Positions 1-10,461 are shown, counted from the first letter of the stretch. The stretch is DNA of 64,000 nucleotides from Acinetobacter pittii ATCC 19004 = CIP 70.29 (GCF_000369045.1 NZ_KB849790.1:503422-567421), one strand, 5' to 3'. Notes: generated by a model from the sequence alone, not told the origin. Numbers and translations: made by a program.

Positions 1-711
1 TTCGAAATGTAAATCTAAAACATCATGTAGCCAATATTCTTGGTCGACATCAGTAATTACGCCTTCTTCATTTCTATTACTACGACGAATATATAAACCG
101 AGCGCGCCTACATTGACATGAAGTGCTTTGGCCTGCTGTTCCGATAAAGCGGTTGGATACAGATTAATGTCAGCTCTGGTGATATGGCAGTTATATTGAT
201 TTGCCATCAGTAAAGTAATGGATTGCTTAAGATCATGAGTTAAAAACTCAGGAAAAAGTTCGGCATTCACCCGTAAATGCTCAACCAAAACAGGTCGTCC
301 ATTAATACAACGACGTCGCCAAACCGAATAAATCTGATGCCCTTTTTCAACTTTTAAAAGCTTGGCATCCCAAGAAGTAGCCTGAGTCAGTTCACTCGAA
401 ATCACTTCGGTCGAAGGTTCATAGCCTTGTTCAATCACAAACTGATTAAAGTTTTTTGTAGATTGCGGGTGATAAATAATACGAGGAGAACGAACATACC
501 AACCACGGCGGTCTAAACGATAAATCAAACCATCGGTTTCCAAAGCCAGCAAAGCTTCACGCGCAGCCACGCGAGTAGTTTGGAATTGTTCAGAAAGCAC
601 TCTTTCCGAAGGGAGTTTTGCGTGGGCTTTTAATAAGCCAGATTCAATATCGTGGGCAATTGTATCGCGGATAGGAATATATTTAGGTATGCGAGCTTGG
701 TCCTGTTCCAT
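1..711 (-). CDS. GntR/HutC-family transcriptional regulator with UTRA domain (partial)
   Basis: The minus strand is open from the ATG at 709-711 to the window edge, 237 codons, so the C-terminus is outside. Residues 1-75 form a GntR winged helix (short stretches IPIRDTIAHDIESG, LPSERVLSEQFQTTRVAAREA). The rest reads as a UTRA effector-binding domain: a VWRRRCINGRPVLVEH stretch, then LYIRRSNRNEEG followed by TDVDQEYW. HutC/FarR-type proteins of this kind usually repress a catabolic or transport operon and release DNA on binding a small ligand. The regulated genes are probably beyond the left edge; the facing racemase is more than 1.2 kb away. Family is clear, ligand unknown. Confidence 0.85.
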   Translation of the reverse strand, partial: MEQDQARIPKYIPIRDTIAHDIESGLLKAHAKLPSERVLSEQFQTTRVAAREALLALETDGLIYRLDRRGWYVRSPRIIYHPQSTKNFNQFVIEQGYEPSTEVISSELTQATSWDAKLLKVEKGHQIYSVWRRRCINGRPVLVEHLRVNAELFPEFLTHDLKQSITLLMANQYNCHITRADINLYPTALSEQQAKALHVNVGALGLYIRRSNRNEEGVITDVDQEYWLHDVLDLHFE

Positions 712-1957
712 ACAAACTTAGAATTTATAAATAAAGAAATTAATAGCAATATACTGAAAAAATGTGACAAAAGCTTTTATTAATGCTGATCTTTTAAGCA
801 AAACGCGTCCTATTCCCCGCTTTTTCCAATTCATTTTTTCATAAAAAAAATCGAGTGTTCACGCCTACAATAGCTTCTGAAAATTTTCCTTAGCTCATTT
901 GTTCATCAAGAAAAATCGGCATCGCATAGCCATTACATCATATTTAGTTAGACACTTTTTAAGATAAAAATTCATATTTCTGTACGGACTCTTACACAGG
1001 AATTGACGGTTTGCACTAAAAATCAATATCACGCCTCCTATATTACATTCTTGTAGAATTAGAATAACATGATCAAGAAAAACCCAAATCATCCTAAGCA
1101 ATAAAAAAATACATTCATCATCTTATATTTATAAAGTCTTAATATAAAATTATTCATTTAATAAAAACTAAAATATTAAGAAAATCACTCAACCTCAAAA
1201 CAAACATAAAATTTTAATTTAACTAAAACCTTAAACAATAAATCTAATTAAAAAAAGAATATAAAACATACTAGCTCATTTATTGCACAAAACAAAAACT
1301 AAAAACTTGCGGTTAAATACCATCCAATTATTCATTCAATCTAATTAATATTTTATTTATAAAATTTAAATTAACTTATTAAAAACTATTAAACATGACA
1401 TTAGATGCTTAAAAATTGACATGACATAATCCAAAATTTTAAAACAGCTTTAATAAATAATAAATAAGCTTATGAAAAATATAGTAATTTTAATTTTTTA
1501 TATTCTATTGAATAAAATTATGGCTATTTATTTCACCTTTTTTTATATTTTACCAACTGATAAAAATCACAATCCAACACATTTAAAAAATAAAAAAATC
1601 TCTTGTAATAATAAAGTTAATTATTTACCAAATGTTATATTTTAAAAAATTTTATTAAAAACAGCACCAATAAATAGATTAAAAAAATAACATTCAAGAA
1701 ATTATAATAATTTTTCTTCTTGTTTTTTTATGAATGTATATTTAGATTTAATTAAGATTAATTGAAATTAGATTTGTATTTTTTCAATTTAGTTTAAGCA
1801 AAATTAAACTTTACTTAATAGCGACTATAATATTTTAAGGAGAAAGTATTATTAAGACCAAATCGTGTGACATTTTAAATCAATTATATTTCAGTACTTA
1901 ACCATAAAAATTCACCCAGCATTAAATTATATTTAGCCAGGAAAGATTAAAAAACTC
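712..1957. other. Long AT-rich intergenic region
   Basis: About 1.25 kb of very AT-rich DNA between the outward-reading GntR regulator and the racemase gene. I see no convincing coding region; the only open frame over 60 codons (895-1101, minus) has no recognisable protein character. It carries runs of A and T and the racemase promoter near its right end. It may be a decayed remnant, but nothing recognisable survives. Confidence 0.6.
1803..1842 (+). promoter_or_regulatory. Putative racemase promoter
   Basis: A perfect TATAAT lies at 1826-1831, preceded at 17 bp only by a poor -35 (ATTAAA). An AAGGAG sequence at 1837-1842 is not followed by a start codon. Transcription from here would give a leader of roughly 120 nt before the racemase ATG. 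Confidence 0.35.
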
Positions 1958-3250
1958 ATGAAACTTAAAACAAAATTTTCTCATCTCGCTTATAGCTGTG
2001 CATTAATATTATTCGGTTCGGTGCAATTTGCTCATGCAGCTCCTTTACTTACTCCCCATGTTACAAATGAAGTAAGCCCTGCTCCTACAGCAAATGCATG
2101 GATTGAAATTGATACTCAAGCTTTTGAAGATAATATTAAAAGGACAAATCAGTTACTTAATGGCAAAACACAACTTTGTATAGTCATGAAAGCTAACGCA
2201 TACGGCCATAGTATTGATCTACTTATGCCAAGTGTTATGAAGTTAAACGTATCTTGTATTGGCATTACCAGTAATGCTGAAGCGGCTATGGTGCGTAAGC
2301 ATGGCTATAAAGGCAAAATTACACGTTTACGTACCGCCACAGATAGTGAAATTATCAATGCACAGGCGTTAAATATTGAAGAGCTTTTAGGTAATTATGA
2401 CCAAGCTGCTCGTATGTCTAAATGGGCAGAAGCGAACAATACAACTGTTCATTACAGCTTGGCTTTAAATTCAGGCGGTATGGACCGTAATGGTCTTGAA
2501 ATGGCTACGGCTCTAGGCAAAGAACAAGCTGTGGCGATCACCAAACTTCCACATCTTAAAATTGACGGCATTATGACCCACTATGCTGTAGAAGATGAAA
2601 AATTTGTCCGTGAGCGTCTGGCGCAATTTAATGAACAAACCGCATGGTTGATTAAAAAAGCCAAACTGAATCGTAAAGAATTAACATTACATACAGCTAA
2701 TTCATTTGCTACTGTAAATGTTCCTGAATCACATTTAGATATGGTTCGTGCAGGCGCAATTATATATGGTGATTTTCCTAATCACCCTGAATTTAAAGGT
2801 ATGATGGCATTTAAAACACAAATTGCCGCAGTGAATAATTACCTGAAAGATTCAACTGTAGGTTATGACCAAACCTATACGTTGAAACGTGACTCTAAAC
2901 TTGCAAACCTCCCTGTAGGTTATTCGGATGGCTACCGTCGTAGTTTTAGTAATAAGGCTTTTGTATTAATAAATGGACAAAAAGCGCCAGTGGTGGGTCG
3001 AGTATCAATGAATACTGTTATGGTTGATGTAACAGATATTCCAGAGGCCAAAGCAGGTGATGAAGTTGTATTATTTGGTCATCAAGGCAATGCAGAAGTT
3101 AAAACGAGTGATTTAACGAGTCTTACAGGCCATATTTTGACAGAAGCCTATATCCCTTGGAGTAACTCTAATCCACAAGTGGTTAAACCCCTTCAATCTC
3201 AGCAACAAGTAATATTAACCAATAATAAAGTTGCGGCAAAGGCCAACTAA
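1958..3250 (+). CDS. racK: Periplasmic broad-specificity amino acid racemase
   Basis: A PLP-dependent fold-type III racemase of 430 aa. A Sec signal peptide is visible (MKLKTK, hydrophobic core, AHA-A cut near residue 27), so it acts in the periplasm, unlike the cytoplasmic Alr. The PLP lysine is K78 in VMKANAYGH. The motifs SGGMDRNGLE and GYDQTYTL fit the broad-spectrum BsrV group better than ordinary alanine racemase. In A. baumannii, a periplasmic racemase called RacK is reported to make D-Lys (and some D-Arg) that edits stationary-phase peptidoglycan and protects against type VI attack; identity with that enzyme is my inference from family and organism. An RBS (AGGAAAG near 1939) precedes the ATG. 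It stands alone and is followed by a hairpin terminator. Confidence 0.8.
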   Translation: MKLKTKFSHLAYSCALILFGSVQFAHAAPLLTPHVTNEVSPAPTANAWIEIDTQAFEDNIKRTNQLLNGKTQLCIVMKANAYGHSIDLLMPSVMKLNVSCIGITSNAEAAMVRKHGYKGKITRLRTATDSEIINAQALNIEELLGNYDQAARMSKWAEANNTTVHYSLALNSGGMDRNGLEMATALGKEQAVAITKLPHLKIDGIMTHYAVEDEKFVRERLAQFNEQTAWLIKKAKLNRKELTLHTANSFATVNVPESHLDMVRAGAIIYGDFPNHPEFKGMMAFKTQIAAVNNYLKDSTVGYDQTYTLKRDSKLANLPVGYSDGYRRSFSNKAFVLINGQKAPVVGRVSMNTVMVDVTDIPEAKAGDEVVLFGHQGNAEVKTSDLTSLTGHILTEAYIPWSNSNPQVVKPLQSQQQVILTNNKVAAKAN

Positions 3251-3269
3251 ACTTTAGGTGAATTGATAG

Positions 3270-3306
3270 GTAGCCCTATATTCTAAAAAGTATTGGGGCT
3301 ACTTTT
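3270..3306 (+). terminator. Rho-independent terminator of the racemase gene
   Basis: Inverted repeat GTAGCCC (3270-3276) / GGGCTAC (3296-3302) followed by TTTT, 20 bp after the racemase stop. Confidence 0.75.
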
Positions 3307-3357
3307 AGCTGAATCACATCTTTTAAGCGATTTCATTCCATCCAGTTTTTATATAAA

Positions 3358-3390
3358 AAAAAAGAGCATTTGCATGCCCTTTTTATTTTT
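3358..3390. terminator. Hairpin terminator, probably bidirectional, at the pobA end
   Basis: An imperfect stem AAAGAGCAT / ATGCCCTTT around a short loop, with an A run on the left and a T run on the right. It serves pobA read leftward and could back up the racemase terminator read rightward. Confidence 0.6.
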
Positions 3391-3400
3391 TATCTAGTCT

Positions 3401-4630
<1,230 letters not shown>

Positions 4631-4710
4631 TCATCCTGACTTTTAAATTACTGGCTTTAAGTTTTGTGCACTATGTATCCAAGACGAAAATAACCGTTTA
4701 TCATTTAGTT

Positions 4711-4727
4711 TGTCCGAATAGCGGACA
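4711..4727. promoter_or_regulatory. Candidate PobR operator in the pobA-pobR intergenic region
   Basis: Perfect inverted repeat TGTCCG-N5-CGGACA, about 95 bp upstream of pobA and 30 bp upstream of pobR. PobR of Acinetobacter baylyi is known to bind dyad sites between the divergent genes, activating pobA and repressing itself. Assignment of this repeat as the site is inference. Confidence 0.6.
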
Positions 4728-4756
4728 GAAACAACCAAAATAACAGGAATGAAAGG

Positions 4757-5572
4757 ATGCCTTCTCTCGATGCTTTTTTAGAGCACCCAAATTCGCATGA
4801 GAAAATTCGTCAAGAAGACTACATTGCAGGGTTAGCAAAAGGCTTGGCTTTACTCGAAGCTTTTGGAACAGATCGCCAGCGGCTCAATGTTACTCAAGTG
4901 GCTGAACGAACCGGTATTAGCCGAACAGCAGCAAGGCGTTATCTTAAAACTTTAAAATACTTAGGCTATTTAGAAACAGATGAACACTACTTTTGGCTCA
5001 CTCATCGTGTGCTGCGCTTTTCGAGTTCTTATTTAAGCTCTGCCCACCTGCCTAAAGTTGCTCAATCATTTTTAAATCTTTTGTGCGCGCAGACATCGCT
5101 GACTTTTTCGATTGTGGTGTTAGACGATAACGAAGTGGTGCCAATTGCGCGTAGCTATTTACCACAACAAGATAATTTACGTGTAAGCCCTTATGGCATG
5201 CACTTAGGAAACCGACTCCCTGCCCATGCCACGTCTACAGGTAAAGTATTGCTGGCAGCACTGCCCGAAGAAGCTCAGCACGCGTGGGTAAAAAATTATG
5301 GTTTAAAGCGTTTGACCCCGTTTACCATTGTAGATGAGTCAAAGTTTTTTGAAGTGCTTAAAGGTATTTCGTTATCGGATTATTGTCTTTCTAAAGAAGA
5401 ACATGAGCTTGGCGTAATTGCGATTGCTGTGCCCGTTTTTAACGCACAAGGTCAAGCCATAGCAGCGCTTAACTGCATGTCTCAAACCAACCGAGTACAA
5501 GAAGACTATTTGGTTCAGCAAATTTTGCCATTGCTGCGCAACACAGCAAATGAACTTAGAAATGTGATTTAA
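4757..5572 (+). CDS. pobR: IclR-family regulator of 4-hydroxybenzoate catabolism
   Basis: A 271 aa IclR-type regulator. The N-terminal helix-turn-helix lies around residues 25-85 (LAKGLALLEAFG, NVTQVAERTGISRTAARRYLKTL). The C-terminal ligand domain carries the family segments HATSTGKVLLAALPEE and SLSDYCLSKEEHELGVIAIAVPVF. Divergent placement next to pobA identifies it as PobR, the 4-hydroxybenzoate-responsive activator of pobA. The GAAAGG at 4749-4754 is very close to the ATG, while AGGAATG slightly upstream is better spaced. The gene ends 54 bp from the convergent azoreductase gene. Confidence 0.92.
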   Translation: MPSLDAFLEHPNSHEKIRQEDYIAGLAKGLALLEAFGTDRQRLNVTQVAERTGISRTAARRYLKTLKYLGYLETDEHYFWLTHRVLRFSSSYLSSAHLPKVAQSFLNLLCAQTSLTFSIVVLDDNEVVPIARSYLPQQDNLRVSPYGMHLGNRLPAHATSTGKVLLAALPEEAQHAWVKNYGLKRLTPFTIVDESKFFEVLKGISLSDYCLSKEEHELGVIAIAVPVFNAQGQAIAALNCMSQTNRVQEDYLVQQILPLLRNTANELRNVI

Positions 5573-5626
5573 ATAAACTGAAACTCTTGTCATTAATTAG
5601 AGGTACAAGAGTTTCAGCTCATGATT

Positions 5627-6223
5627 TTAAATGGCGAACTCTTTAACGCGCTGGTTTGCCAGATCTAATGCGTTGCTGCGATAGGCCTGCATGTCTAAGC
5701 CTTCTGCATAGATAAAATCGACGTCATGAATACCCATTAGCCCTAACACTGCTTTGAGATAAGGCGTGACTGCCTCAGTTTCTTGACCAACATGAATACC
5801 GCCCCGACTACTTACTACCACAGCTTTTACCCCTTCAACCAAACCTTGGGGATAAGTTTCGGTGTAGCGGAATGTTTGTCTTGCTCGTGCCACCAAGTCA
5901 AACCAATTTTTGAGTTGAGTCGGAACATTTAAGTTGTACATGGGTGCACCAATGACCAATAAATCAGTATTTTTTAATTCAGCAATTAATTCGTCCGACA
6001 AAGCAACGATTTGTTGAATGTCTTGATTTACATTTTCAGCCCCACGCAGCGCCTGAAAGATTTCTAAATCTAATACAGGCAGGTTCGTTTCAGCTAAATT
6101 GCGTATGGTGATGTCATCTTGCAAACCTTGGTCTTTTCGATGTTCAAGCATGATATCGATTAGGCGATTGGTTTGTGAACCCTCACCCATAATGCTAGAT
6201 TTTAATACCAATATTTTAGCCAT
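5627..6223 (-). CDS. azoR: FMN-dependent NADH:quinone oxidoreductase / azoreductase
   Basis: A flavodoxin-fold quinone reductase of the AzoR/AcpD family, about 198 aa from the ATG at 6223. I prefer this start to the one four codons upstream because GGAGA lies 5 nt before it and MAKILVLKSS begins the first strand directly. Motifs: SSIMGEGSQTNRL (FMN phosphate loop), GAPMYNLNVPTQLKNWFD and VSSRGGIH, all typical of the family. These enzymes reduce quinones and azo compounds with NADH and often respond to electrophile stress. A divergent LysR regulator starts 98 bp away, which suggests control by it. Confidence 0.85.
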   Translation of the reverse strand: MAKILVLKSSIMGEGSQTNRLIDIMLEHRKDQGLQDDITIRNLAETNLPVLDLEIFQALRGAENVNQDIQQIVALSDELIAELKNTDLLVIGAPMYNLNVPTQLKNWFDLVARARQTFRYTETYPQGLVEGVKAVVVSSRGGIHVGQETEAVTPYLKAVLGLMGIHDVDFIYAEGLDMQAYRSNALDLANQRVKEFAI

Positions 6224-6280
6224 GACCGTCTCCACGTTTTTGATGAAGCCATATTAACCCCACAACAAATTCAACAGTGG

Positions 6281-6298
6281 TGATATTATTTCTTATCA
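6281..6298. promoter_or_regulatory. Candidate LysR operator between azoR and its regulator
   Basis: Inverted repeat TGATA-N8-TATCA, 23 bp upstream of the LysR start and 58 bp from azoR. It contains a T-N11-A core of the sort LysR-type regulators bind. Position and symmetry are seen; binding is inferred. Confidence 0.4.
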
Positions 6299-6321
6299 TT
6301 GGTTCCTTTTAGGCAACAATC

Positions 6322-7224
6322 ATGCAACATGAGCTAAGTGCAATATCTATATTTGTGACTGTGGTTGAAGCTGGAAGTTTTGTAAAAGCTGCTGAGCAAT
6401 TGCATTTAACTCGCTCAGCCATTAGTAAAAATATTGCTCGGCTTGAAGATCAACTTGGTGTGGCTTTATTTAAAAGAACAACACGTTCGCTCAGCATAAC
6501 TGATGAAGGTGCTTTGTTTTATGAGCATAGCCGCCGAGCGTTAAGTGAAATACAAAATGCAGCGGCCCTGTTAGACCAAGGGAAAATAAACGCAACAGGC
6601 CGTTTACGAATGTCTGTGCCAGTACTGTTCGGACAACTCTTTGCTGCCCCACTCATGGTTAAATTTGCTCAACAGCATGCGGACTTACAGCTAGAAATTT
6701 CATTTAATGATCGAAATGTAGACTTGGTCGAAGAAGGTTTTGATTTGTGCATCCGAATTGGGGCGTTACCTGACACCACTCAGCTCGTTGCCAAACCGAT
6801 TGGTGAACATCGAATGCTACTTTGTGCCTCACCTGACTATTTAAATGAAGCAGGTCCTCTACAAAATATTGAAGACTTAGACCATCACGCCACGATTGCC
6901 GATCCGCATTTTGGACAAATGCAAAAATGGCGACTTCAAAAGGAAAATGCAGAACCTTTATTTATAAAACCTAAAGCAAAACTTCTTTTAAATGACCTGC
7001 AAGCCATTAAAAATACAGCGCTTGCTGGAGCTGGTATCGCTTGGCTACCCGACTGGCTCATTCAAAATGAATTACAGGACGGTAAGCTGGTACAAGTGTT
7101 AGAAACCATGTCGAGCATTGCTTTTCCAATTCATTTGGTATGGCCTACACTGCCTTTTATGCCACTCAAAACCCGCCTTGCAATTGATTATTTGGCGCAG
7201 CATTTACCCCCTGAACTGAACTAA
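6322..7224 (+). CDS. LysR-family transcriptional regulator
   Basis: 300 aa. The winged helix occupies residues 1-65 (ISIFVTVVEAGSFVKAAEQL, LTRSAISKNIARLEDQLGVALFKRTTR), followed by the periplasmic-binding-like effector domain (GRLRMSVPVLFGQLFAAPLM, DLVEEGFDLCIRIG, AGAGIAWLPDWLI). The DLxxEGxDxxIRxG segment is common in the CrgA/DmlR group. It is divergent from azoR, the likely target. It ends just before a strong bidirectional terminator. Inducer unknown, probably a quinone or other electrophile if azoR is the target. Confidence 0.85.
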   Translation: MQHELSAISIFVTVVEAGSFVKAAEQLHLTRSAISKNIARLEDQLGVALFKRTTRSLSITDEGALFYEHSRRALSEIQNAAALLDQGKINATGRLRMSVPVLFGQLFAAPLMVKFAQQHADLQLEISFNDRNVDLVEEGFDLCIRIGALPDTTQLVAKPIGEHRMLLCASPDYLNEAGPLQNIEDLDHHATIADPHFGQMQKWRLQKENAEPLFIKPKAKLLLNDLQAIKNTALAGAGIAWLPDWLIQNELQDGKLVQVLETMSSIAFPIHLVWPTLPFMPLKTRLAIDYLAQHLPPELN

Positions 7225-7240
7225 TAAGCTTAAAATAAAT

Positions 7241-7274
7241 AAGGCCTCGTCCACTTGAACAAGGCCTTTTTTAA
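7241..7274. terminator. Bidirectional terminator between LysR gene and the catabolic cluster
   Basis: Arms AAGGCCT-c-GT and AC-a-AGGCCTT pair around an eight-base loop, with AT-rich runs on both sides and TTTTTT to the right. It separates two convergent genes. Confidence 0.75.
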
Positions 7275-7290
7275 TATTCAAAGCTAATGT

Positions 7291-7674
7291 TTATTGCTCA
7301 GATTCAAATTCTTTAATTGCCTCTTTAGCAATACGAAAGCTATCTACAGCAGCAGGTACGCCACAGTAAATTGCAACCTGCAAAAGCACTTCACGAATTT
7401 TCTCTTTAGGTACGCCATTTCGAAGTGCACCTTTAACATGTAGTTTTAGTTCATGTGGACGATTTAAAGCTGAGATCATTGCCAAGTTAATTAAGCTACG
7501 CTCAGGTTTACTTAATTCTTCACGCCCCCAAACAGCTCCCCAGCAATATTCAGTGACTAATTCTTGAAGAGGAAGATTAAACTCATCGGCATTGTTGATT
7601 GAATTATTTACATATTCTTCACCAAGAACTTGTTTGCGGATTGCTAAACCCTTTTCAAATTTTTCATTACTCAT
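7291..7674 (-). CDS. Carboxymuconolactone decarboxylase family protein
   Basis: 127 aa, the size of PcaC-type 4-carboxymuconolactone decarboxylases. The conserved core is present: EYCWGAVWGREELSKPERSLI, then RPHELKLHVKGALRNGV and LLQVAIYCGVPAAVDSF. No other beta-ketoadipate genes lie next to it, so a true PcaC role is doubtful; many paralogues act on other small ring or lactone intermediates, or as AhpD-like proteins. It overlaps the end of the upstream aldehyde dehydrogenase by 4 bp, so the two are translationally coupled and form the last operon of the catabolic cluster. Confidence 0.8.
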   Translation of the reverse strand: MSNEKFEKGLAIRKQVLGEEYVNNSINNADEFNLPLQELVTEYCWGAVWGREELSKPERSLINLAMISALNRPHELKLHVKGALRNGVPKEKIREVLLQVAIYCGVPAAVDSFRIAKEAIKEFESEQ

Positions 7675-9134
7675 ATATTCAATCCTCCAAACAAGGTGTA
7701 TTTAATTTCCAGATAATCTTCAATACCGTATTTAGAACCTTCACGCCCTAAACCAGACTGTTTAATTCCACCAAACGGTGCAACTTCATTTGAAATAAGG
7801 CCTTTATTAATTCCGACCATGCCATATTCAAGCTGTTCACTCACTCGCCAAGCACGGCCTAAATCTTTGGTATAACAATATGCAGCTAAACCAAATTCAG
7901 TTGCATTTGCCATTTCAACGGCTTGTTGCTCGGTTTCAAATTTAAATACGGCTGCCAGTGGACCAAACGTTTCTTGAGTTGCCACATCCATATCAGCGGT
8001 AACATCTGCAATCAGTGTCGGTTCAAAAAACAATTCACCCGCTTTATGCTTTTTACCACCAACCACAAGACGACCATTTTTATCTAATGCATCTTGAATA
8101 TGAGCTTCAACTTTTTTCACTGCATTGGCATTAATTAATGGCCCAATGTCATGCCCTGCTTCTAATCCATTACCAATATTAAAGTTTTGAATTTTTTGAC
8201 TTAAGGCAGCAATAAATTTTTCATAAATGCCTGCCTGCACTAAAAATCGATTAACGCAGACACAGGTTTGCCCTGCATTTCTAAATTTAGCAATGAGTGC
8301 TCCCTCAATTGCTGCATCTAAATCGGCATCATCAAATACAATAAACGGCGCATTGCCACCCAACTCTAAGGAAACTTTTTTTAAGGTTTTTGCTGAACGC
8401 TCAAGCAACATTTTGCCAACTGGTGTTGAACCAGTAAAAGTAAACTTGCGTACGACATCACTTTCAAAAATCGCATCACCAATATGAACCGCGTCGCCTG
8501 TAATCACACTGAAGATTTCAGCAGGCACACCCGCTTGCACAGCTAAGTCCACTAAAGCCAAAGCAGTAAAAGGTGTTTCAGGTGCCGGTTTTACAATACA
8601 AGGACAACCTGCCGCCAAGGCTGGAGCAACCTTACGCGTAATCATGGCAGCGGGAAAATTCCACGGCGTAATGGCTGCAACGACACCAATAGGCTGTTTA
8701 TTTACGACAATACGAGCATCGGGATATGGACTCGGAATAATATCGCCATACACTCGTTTTGCTTCTTCGGCAAACCATTCAATAAAACTGGCAGCATATA
8801 AAATTTCACCCTTGGCTTCAGCTAAAGGCTTTCCTTGTTCACTCGTTAAAATAAAAGCCAATTCATCTGTATTTGAAATGATTAAATCGAACCATTTTTT
8901 TAAAATAATTGATCGATCTTTTGCTGTTTTATTTTTCCATAGCGGCCAAGCTTCTTTTGCAGCTTCAATGGCACGTTCAGCTTCAGCTTTGCCCATATTT
9001 GGGACAGTACCAATAATCTCTAATGTCGCCGGATTTAAAATTTCGGATGTTTGTTGATGGTCTGCATCGCACCACTTTCCAGCAACAAAGGCTTGCTGAT
9101 GAAATAAAGCGAGTTCATTAAGCTGCATGATCAT
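7671..9134 (-). CDS. NAD(P)-dependent succinate-semialdehyde dehydrogenase-like aldehyde dehydrogenase
   Basis: 487 aa with the full ALDH fold: ITPWNFPAAMITRKVAPALAAG (cofactor site), FTGSTPVGK, the general-base glutamate in LELGGNAPFIVFDDADL, and the catalytic cysteine in NAGQTCVCVNRF. The FxxWFAEEAKRVYGDIIP stretch and the C-terminal NEVAPFGGIKQSGLGREGSKYG are typical of GabD-type succinate-semialdehyde dehydrogenases. A second ATG at 9128 has the better RBS distance, so the protein may start there. It would convert a C4 semialdehyde to succinate as the exit of the cluster. Two candidate GntR operator half-sites lie just upstream. Confidence 0.85.
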   Translation of the reverse strand: MIMQLNELALFHQQAFVAGKWCDADHQQTSEILNPATLEIIGTVPNMGKAEAERAIEAAKEAWPLWKNKTAKDRSIILKKWFDLIISNTDELAFILTSEQGKPLAEAKGEILYAASFIEWFAEEAKRVYGDIIPSPYPDARIVVNKQPIGVVAAITPWNFPAAMITRKVAPALAAGCPCIVKPAPETPFTALALVDLAVQAGVPAEIFSVITGDAVHIGDAIFESDVVRKFTFTGSTPVGKMLLERSAKTLKKVSLELGGNAPFIVFDDADLDAAIEGALIAKFRNAGQTCVCVNRFLVQAGIYEKFIAALSQKIQNFNIGNGLEAGHDIGPLINANAVKKVEAHIQDALDKNGRLVVGGKKHKAGELFFEPTLIADVTADMDVATQETFGPLAAVFKFETEQQAVEMANATEFGLAAYCYTKDLGRAWRVSEQLEYGMVGINKGLISNEVAPFGGIKQSGLGREGSKYGIEDYLEIKYTLFGGLNI

Positions 9135-9202
9135 TATCCTGTTGAGATCTTCTGCATTGATAGTTGAGCGATATATAAATTAAATTGCTCATCATCAACT
9201 TT

Positions 9203-9253
9203 GTATTATGGCATACCAAAAATTAATTTAAAAAAATTTTCGGTATGCCCGAA
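9203..9253. promoter_or_regulatory. Candidate GntR operator region upstream of the SSADH operon
   Basis: GTATTATGGCATACCA (9203-9218) matches the left part of the perfect palindrome upstream of the AA_synth gene (17054-17075) apart from one base. About 30 bp away GGTATGCC (9242-9249) is the exact reverse complement of GGCATACC (9210-9217), inside the dyad TTCGG-N5-CCGAA. Sharing of the GGyATrCC core suggests both operons answer to the GntR/FCD regulator at 17172-17834. Confidence 0.55.
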
Positions 9254-9266
9254 TGCTTAAGTGTTT

Positions 9267-10436
9267 TTAGAAATAATAAAACAGCGTTAAGTTAAGCAAC
9301 TTATTCCACTGGTTATCATCCCCTTTTGCCAATGAATCTTGAGTTCCCCCAATAAATGGGTCATTTTTACTCATGATGTATTCAGCCACCAAAGATAGCT
9401 GTTTATGGTCAATAGACACACCAATAATATTACGGATTGAATCTTTCATATTGTCCTGATCTTTGTCGTACTGACTGTACATAAAGTACGGCGTAATGTT
9501 TCCGATCTGCTTAACATTTTTGAAAGAGTAGCCTACATCTGCCGTATAGAACGTTCCTTTATTCGCGACATAATATTCAGTGTCGTAGGAACCCATAAGT
9601 GACTGATTAGGGTTGAGCTGATCCTGATTAGTTACGTCATTTTTACCACCAGTAAGGGTTACATTAAAATTGCCATAATTGGCTTTACCAAAAAGTGCCC
9701 ATGCATGACGACGCCCATCACTCGAAGTGGCTTTATTTTCAATATCCGATGTCCAATATGAGCCACCGAGCTGTGTGGTTAATCCATTAATTCCAAGATT
9801 TATATCTTGAGTCACTCGGCCTACCCACATGTTCTTTTCTTGCAAATCGGTTTTATTCGGATCGTCTGAACTCACATAGTTTGCAGTGTAGCGTCCTGAA
9901 TCTTGGGTAGAGCCTGTGTAGCTTCCACCATCTACCGCAAAATAACCCACATCAAACTTGGTTGCTGTCGGCAATTCAAAATGATAATTCAAACCAAGAT
10001 TATGAACATCTTCTAAACCTGCGGTTGTGCTCATACTTCCATATAGGCTATTACCCCAAAAACGTCCCGGTCCAAATGGAATCGGCTGAACACCTGCCAC
10101 CACCTGATCTGTTTTATTTAATTTGTACCCTACATAACCATCAACCAACATAGAAAAATCACATAGACGGTCATATTGATAACAACGATATTCCGCGTGA
10201 CCAAATAACGATCCACGCTCGTAGTCCAGTTTTAACTGCGCAGCATCAAAACGAATTTTTTGATCAGAAACTGACTCTCCATAGTGTTTATCTTGATAAT
10301 TAGCGCGAACATAGCCCGATACGGTGAGCTTACCGTATTCACCATCGGTATCTCCAAAACTTACACCTGCGTAACTTGGATAGATTACGGCCATCAATGC
10401 TGTGCTTAGAGCCGCTTGTAAATAGCTTTTTTTCAT
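9267..10436 (-). CDS. Outer-membrane porin of the catabolic cluster
   Basis: 389 aa with a Sec signal peptide (MKKSYLQAALSTALMAVIYPSYA, cleaved near residue 23) and a beta-barrel body: alternating polar/aromatic strands such as LTVSGYVRANYQD and LKLDYERGSLFGHAEYR, ending in LTLFYYF with the terminal phenylalanine recognised by the BAM machinery. It resembles single-barrel Gram-negative porins rather than OprD. It is 25 bp downstream of the NCS1 permease and co-directional, so porin and inner-membrane carrier probably import the same substrate. Substrate not deducible from sequence. Confidence 0.75.
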   Translation of the reverse strand: MKKSYLQAALSTALMAVIYPSYAGVSFGDTDGEYGKLTVSGYVRANYQDKHYGESVSDQKIRFDAAQLKLDYERGSLFGHAEYRCYQYDRLCDFSMLVDGYVGYKLNKTDQVVAGVQPIPFGPGRFWGNSLYGSMSTTAGLEDVHNLGLNYHFELPTATKFDVGYFAVDGGSYTGSTQDSGRYTANYVSSDDPNKTDLQEKNMWVGRVTQDINLGINGLTTQLGGSYWTSDIENKATSSDGRRHAWALFGKANYGNFNVTLTGGKNDVTNQDQLNPNQSLMGSYDTEYYVANKGTFYTADVGYSFKNVKQIGNITPYFMYSQYDKDQDNMKDSIRNIIGVSIDHKQLSLVAEYIMSKNDPFIGGTQDSLAKGDDNQWNKLLNLTLFYYF

Positions 10437-10461
10437 TGTGGGATTCCTTTCACTACAATGC

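Noticed and set aside
895..1101. 68-codon open frame on the minus strand in the long AT-rich gap
   Set aside because: Hydrophobic and cysteine-scattered composition without domain, no RBS, AT-rich chance frame.
7291..7674. Calling the CMD-like gene pcaC
   Set aside because: No other pca genes are adjacent and it is coupled to an SSADH-type gene, so a beta-ketoadipate role is not supported.
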